Below are positions 32,217 through 35,923 of a DNA stretch of 35,923 nt, piece after piece. The notes beneath the pieces were generated by a model, which did no database searches, was not told the DNA's origin, and saw only the letters and a list, made by a program, of their open reading frames with translations. Where the stretch lies: NCBI GenBank assembly GCA_004376895.1, contig SOIH01000185.1, positions 1 to 35,923 of the forward strand. Direction: 5' to 3'. The DNA comes from Anaerolineales bacterium (GTDB lineage: Bacteria; Chloroflexota; Anaerolineae; Anaerolineales; E44-bin32). Within the stretch, counting starts at the first letter, position 1. The number at the start of each line of letters is the position of its first letter. A program made the position numbers and the translations under genes.

Positions 32217-35200
32217 TTAAATCCCCTCACCCTTACCCTCTCCCCCTCTTGGGGGAGAGGGAGTGTGCAGTTCGCCCATCAACTGCTCCACCCGAGTGAC
32301 ACCAACGCTGAAATATTTCGCTTGTGGATGGTGAAGGATGATCGCGGCGGTGGATTGCTCGGGGATCAGCTGGAAGGCGGGCGATAAGCGCATGCCGAGC
32401 GCCTGCTCGGCGGGGAGCAATTGGAAGACCTTGGCGTGGTCCGCCAGGTCTGGGATTGACGGATAGCCCCATGAATATCGCTTCCCCTGCTCGGTACCGA
32501 TCCCCAGTTCACGGCGGATATGGCGGTGTAAATACTGGGCCGCGGCTTCGGCGGTCTGTACAGCGAGGCCGTGGGTGTAGTAAGCCTCAGAATAATCACC
32601 GGATTCCTGTAGCGTGTCGACGCGGGCGGTGGCTTCGGCGTCGACCGTCACTACCTGCAACGCCACGACATCCATTGCGCCTGAATCCAGCGGCGCGAAG
32701 TAGTCCGCCAAACATAAGGCAGGATCCTTAGGCTGACGTGGGAACGTGAAGCGCAAAAGCTCCTGCGGATCACCCCCCTTGACCGAATTGGGTATGAATA
32801 GGATCAGATCGTCCCCTTGCGACTGGGCGGGCCAATATCCGTAGACGCCTTTGGGTTGCAGCCATCCTTCGGCCAATGCTTGCGCCTGCATCGCAGTCAG
32901 GCGGCGTTCAAAGTCGGCTTTTAGCTCCTCCCACTCCGCGCCGTGGGCGTTCTTGCCCCCCCACGATAACCGGAAAAGTTCCTTCTTGAAGATGTCCTGG
33001 AAGACGATCTCGAGCGGCATCTCAGCGACGACACGGGAACCCCAGGAAGGCGGAGAGGGGATGGTTTCTGCAGGTTTAACATTCGATCGTTGTGCCTTTG
33101 GGCGTTCGGCTGGTCTGACAGCCTCGCGCTCTCGTTGAGCCTGTTCCAAGTGATGGGCGAAGAGATCGGACCTTCGCTCGTCGTCCTGGAGTTGATCCAT
33201 AATGTCCAATCCCTCGAAGGCGTCCTTGCAGTAGTAGACGCCAGGCGCATAGGGGCTGCCGTCGTCCGTGAAGAGTATGCGCCGTGCGAAGCGGCGGTTG
33301 ATGGCCGCGCCACCGATTAGCACGGGAATAGAGAGGTCACGGCGCTGGAGTTCGTTCACGATGAGCGGCATCTGCTTGCTCGTGCTCACCAGTAGGGCGC
33401 TCAATCCAATGGCGTCCGCCTTGACATCGATCGCTTGATCGATGATCACATTCGCCGGGACTTGTTTTCCGAGGTCATGGACCTCATAACCGTTATTGGC
33501 CAGGATCGTCCTCACCAGGCTTTTGCCGATGTCGTGGACGTCGCCGTAAACGGTGGCCAGGACAATTCTCCCTTTGCTGATCCCCTGCTGTCGCTCGAGG
33601 AACTGTTCAAGGTGAGCGACGGAATTTTTCATCACCTCGGCCGATTGCAGCACGAAGGGGAGGATCAATTCGCCCGCACCGAAACGGTCGCCGACTTCTT
33701 TCATGGCGGGTAGGAGCACGGTGTTGAGAATTTTTACCGCGGCATCCGAACGTTCTTCCAGCGAAGATCGCTCTAGGATTTCATCGATGTCCGTCTCCAC
33801 CCCGTCTTTATGCCGGTGGAGGATTCGCCAGTGGAGCCGCTCCTCGGGTGAGAGATCGGCCGTCGGATCGGCTTGCGGTTCGCTGGCTGGAGAATCGACA
33901 GCCTGGAAGTGCTCGATGACACGCTGCAGCGCATCTGGGCGGCGGTTGAAGATAAGATCCTCGGCTAATTTGCGTTCGTCATCTGGGATTTCGGCGTACG
34001 GTGTTATGTGGGCTGGGTTAACGATCGCCATGTCTAAACCGGCTTCGACGCAGTGATAAAGCATGACGCTGTTGATCACCGGTCGCGCCTTCCGGTCGAG
34101 ACCGAAGGAGACATTGGAGACGCCGAGTGAGGTCAGGACGCCGGGCAGCTCGCTCTTGATGCGCCGGATCCCCTCCAGGGTTTCGATGGCGGAATCGGTG
34201 AACTCGCGATCGCCGGTCGCGAGCGTGAAGGTCAGGTCATCGAAGATCAGATCTTCGGGCTGGAAACCGTACTCCTCGACGGCGATGGTGTAGATGCACC
34301 GCGCGATTTCCAATTTCCGTTCCGCCGTCTTCGCCATCCCTTTCTCGTCGATCGTCAAGGCGATGACCGCCGCGCCGTGCTCGCGCGCCAAAGATAGGAT
34401 GCGGTCTAATTTCACACGCCCGGATTCGAGGTTAACGGAGTTCAATAGGCTCCGACCGGGATTGGCTTTCAGCGCGGCTTCCATCACGTCTGGTTCTGTC
34501 GTGTCGATGGCCAACGGGGCTTCAACGCTCAGCGCAAGGCGGTGGACGACCTCGGTCATCATCTCGGCCTCGTCCGCGCGTTCAGTCAGCGCGACGCAGA
34601 TGTCGAGCACGTGTGCGCCTTGTTCAACTTGAGCACGCGCCAACTCGACGATCTCGTCGTAATCCTCCGTCAGTAGCAAACGCTTCGCTCGCCGTGAGCC
34701 TTGGGTGTTGATCCGTTCGCCGATCAGGAGCGGTCGAGGCTCTTGTATCATGGATATCGCCCGGATGGCGGAACTCAGGTGCGGCTCGCGCCGCTCCGGT
34801 CGGGGAGGATGCGCACGCTCACCTAGTGCCTCGACCAATAATTTGATGTGTGCGGGCGTTGTGCCGCAGCAGCCGCCCACGACGCTGACCCGGTGTGTGT
34901 CCACAAAATCGACCATGTCACCTACAAACGGCTCGGGTTCGAGTGGGTAAACCGCTTCGCCGTCGACATTCAAGGGCAGCCCGGCGTTGGGGATGCAGGA
35001 GATTGGGAGTCTCGCGTTTTCTCCAAGGTAACGCATCGGTTCGCGCATATGTTCCGGACCGGTCGAACAATTCAACCCCATCACGTCAATCGGAAGACGC
35101 TCCAGCGAGTGCCAGGCTGCCGCGATGTCGGTCCCGAGCAGCATGCGGCCTGATGTGTCCAGAGTGACCTGGGCTTGAATCGGGATGCGCCTCCCGGTCT

Positions 35201-35798
35201 CCGCGAATGCGAGTTGGAAGCCGTGGATGGCGGCTTTCACTTCGAGCAGGTCCTGGGAGGTCTCGATCAGGATTAGATCTGCACCTCCCTCGATCAGGCC
35301 AACCGCTTGTTCGCGGAAGACATCCATCAACTCGTCGAAGCTGATGTCGGAGAGATCGGGGTCGTCGCTAGAGAGGAGCTTCCCGGTCGGTCCGACGCTG
35401 CCGGCGACGAAACGCGGCTGCTCGGGTGTGCTGAATTCATCGGCAAGACGGCGGGCGAGTGAAGCCGCGGTGTGGTTGATCGCCAGCGTTTGATCCGCGA
35501 GGCCGAAATCGCCGAGCGTGATGCGGTTGGCGCGGAATGTGTCGGTCTCGATGACGTCGGCGCCGACTTCGAGGAAGGCGCGGTGCACATCTTCGACGGC
35601 CTCCGGTTTGGAGATCACCAGGTAGTCGATACAGCCCTCGAAACGCTCCCCGCCAAAGTCCTCAGGCGTGAGACCCAGCGCCTGTAAGTTGGTGCCCATC
35701 GCTCCGTCGAAAACCAGCACGCGTTTCCCCAGGGCTGCAAGGTATCCGTGAGCCGAGTTGTTTGTTTTCTTCAAGTTCCAGCCTCCAGGGGCTTCCAT
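32217..35798 (-). CDS. metH: Cobalamin-dependent methionine synthase
   Basis: MetH moves the methyl of methyl-THF through cobalamin to homocysteine. ATG 35798 with GAGG eight bases upstream gives 1193 residues (E. coli: 1227). The homocysteine domain is about 20-330 (FDGAMGTNLQ; zinc ligands Cys244, Cys310, Cys311). The pterin domain is about 350-630 (LIGERINTQGS, LTSLGVSNVSFGL) and the B12 cap about 650-740. The B12 domain has DVHDIG at 753-758, whose His755 binds cobalt. The SAM-binding reactivation domain is about 910-1175 (RYSWGYPSIPDL, AKYFSVG). The last ~13 residues (SPPRGGEGKGEGI) are encoded by a palindromic repeat and are not family sequence. It is preceded by a SAM-I riboswitch. Confidence 0.96.
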   Translation of the reverse strand: MEAPGGWNLKKTNNSAHGYLAALGKRVLVFDGAMGTNLQALGLTPEDFGGERFEGCIDYLVISKPEAVEDVHRAFLEVGADVIETDTFRANRITLGDFGLADQTLAINHTAASLARRLADEFSTPEQPRFVAGSVGPTGKLLSSDDPDLSDISFDELMDVFREQAVGLIEGGADLILIETSQDLLEVKAAIHGFQLAFAETGRRIPIQAQVTLDTSGRMLLGTDIAAAWHSLERLPIDVMGLNCSTGPEHMREPMRYLGENARLPISCIPNAGLPLNVDGEAVYPLEPEPFVGDMVDFVDTHRVSVVGGCCGTTPAHIKLLVEALGERAHPPRPERREPHLSSAIRAISMIQEPRPLLIGERINTQGSRRAKRLLLTEDYDEIVELARAQVEQGAHVLDICVALTERADEAEMMTEVVHRLALSVEAPLAIDTTEPDVMEAALKANPGRSLLNSVNLESGRVKLDRILSLAREHGAAVIALTIDEKGMAKTAERKLEIARCIYTIAVEEYGFQPEDLIFDDLTFTLATGDREFTDSAIETLEGIRRIKSELPGVLTSLGVSNVSFGLDRKARPVINSVMLYHCVEAGLDMAIVNPAHITPYAEIPDDERKLAEDLIFNRRPDALQRVIEHFQAVDSPASEPQADPTADLSPEERLHWRILHRHKDGVETDIDEILERSSLEERSDAAVKILNTVLLPAMKEVGDRFGAGELILPFVLQSAEVMKNSVAHLEQFLERQQGISKGRIVLATVYGDVHDIGKSLVRTILANNGYEVHDLGKQVPANVIIDQAIDVKADAIGLSALLVSTSKQMPLIVNELQRRDLSIPVLIGGAAINRRFARRILFTDDGSPYAPGVYYCKDAFEGLDIMDQLQDDERRSDLFAHHLEQAQREREAVRPAERPKAQRSNVKPAETIPSPPSWGSRVVAEMPLEIVFQDIFKKELFRLSWGGKNAHGAEWEELKADFERRLTAMQAQALAEGWLQPKGVYGYWPAQSQGDDLILFIPNSVKGGDPQELLRFTFPRQPKDPALCLADYFAPLDSGAMDVVALQVVTVDAEATARVDTLQESGDYSEAYYTHGLAVQTAEAAAQYLHRHIRRELGIGTEQGKRYSWGYPSIPDLADHAKVFQLLPAEQALGMRLSPAFQLIPEQSTAAIILHHPQAKYFSVGVTRVEQLMGELHTPSPPRGGEGKGEGI
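32223..32261. repeat. Inverted palindromic repeat, right copy (inside the metH 3' end)
   Basis: CCCCTCACCCTTA is followed by a perfect 11-bp hairpin: CCCTCTCCCCC (32236-32246), loop TCTT, GGGGGAGAGGG (32251-32261). It is an inverted match to 31779-31813. It encodes the last residues of MetH, and the metH stop codon lies just beyond it. Confidence 0.85.
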
Positions 35799-35799
35799 C

Positions 35800-35826
35800 A
35801 AAAAAACCTCTTCTATGAGAAGAGGT
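35800..35826 (-). terminator. Riboswitch-controlled terminator before metH
   Basis: On the minus strand ACCTCTTCT (35826-35818), CAT, AGAAGAGGT (35814-35806), then seven T. It ends at the metH start codon and overlaps its ribosome site. CCTCAT just upstream (35832-35827) can pair with ATGAGG of the aptamer's P1 strand, the expected antiterminator. Confidence 0.88.
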
Positions 35827-35850
35827 ATGAGGTCGAAGTGAAAGCTCATC

Positions 35851-35923
35851 CCTCATCTTCCAGAAAAACCGCGTATTGCCGCAGCTTCTGCCGGACTTGG
35901 CACCTTCGGCAGCAGTTGAACAC
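35851..35923 (-). promoter_or_regulatory. SAM-I (S-box) riboswitch, 3' part; cut by the window edge
   Basis: The minus strand contains GAAGGTGCCAAGTCCGGCAG, followed by a P4 hairpin (AGCTGCG...CGCGG) and GGAAGATGAGG (35861-35851), the P1 3' strand. This matches the 3' half of SAM-I aptamers (AAGGTGCTAAATCCAGCA ... GGAAGATAAGA). The 5' half lies beyond 35923. High SAM should stabilise P1, free the terminator at 35800-35826 and shut off metH and the genes read through behind it. Confidence 0.87.

Noticed and set aside
1-35923. CRISPR array, phage or insertion sequence.
   Set aside because: No regularly spaced direct repeats, cas genes, integrase, phage structural genes or transposase were found; the repeats present are palindromic intergenic elements.

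Overview
The window looks like a chromosomal segment of a Chloroflexota bacterium, probably Anaerolineae-like. The grounds are a T-box leader on pheST, a SAM-I leader on metH, a bifunctional homocysteine methyltransferase/methylenetetrahydrofolate reductase, a DUF951 gene, a Flp-type pilin whose core reads GQGLVEYA, and a TPR protein with a Thr/Pro-rich linker. The assignment is an inference from gene content. There is no rRNA, tRNA, phage, transposase or CRISPR array. Most of the window is ordinary core metabolism; the novelty lies in RNA leaders, intergenic elements and a few odd proteins.

Layout, left to right. 1-758 (-) is the start of a lipoprotein that runs off the left edge. 1058-5065 (+) is a promoter, a T-box with UUC specifier, then pheS and pheT. 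5062-5676 (-) is a GAF protein whose stop overlaps the pheT stop. 5932-6412 (+) is a DNPH1-like nucleotide hydrolase with its terminator. 6486-7250 (-) is a cyclic-nucleotide-binding protein followed by a NifU-type scaffold. 7598-9747 holds mobA (-), the radical SAM gene amrS (+) and an unknown small gene (+). 9748-10481 has a palindromic repeat and a candidate small RNA. 10482-11958 (-) is GIY-YIG then kbl. 12138-14285 (-) is a site-2 protease, HD protein and degenerate TyrA-like operon. 14457-20469 is mostly (+): DUF951, EthD, YbaK, M23 peptidase, methyltransferase, HicB-DinB fusion, enoyl-CoA hydratase and AAC(3)-like, with a 47-residue Flp pilin (-) at 14721-14864. 20690-24637 holds DUF547 (-), an acidic unknown protein (+), a PaaG-like crotonase (+), a second repeat copy and the TPR lipid-anchored or membrane protein (-).

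The right third (24859-35923, all minus) is methionine-centred: SAM-I riboswitch, metH, the bifunctional hmt/MTHFR gene, a dikinase-like protein and metG. MTHFR makes the methyl-THF that MetH uses to methylate homocysteine; MetG charges tRNA with the methionine. metH is controlled by SAM through transcription termination. metG appears to have its own promoter, a Met-rich leader ORF, a branched RNA structure and a terminator, which may be an undescribed attenuator.

The strongest unusual items are: (1) the metG leader; (2) a 483-bp element between metH and the hmt/MTHFR gene, with inverted CCCTCACCC palindromes flanking a DUF559 gene broken by an in-frame TGA, and with the MetH C-terminus encoded by one repeat; (3) a promoter-plus-terminator unit at 10166-10270 with no ORF; (4) several extended -10 promoters so close to start codons that leaderless mRNAs are expected; (5) a TyrA homologue lacking both catalytic residues beside a membrane protease.
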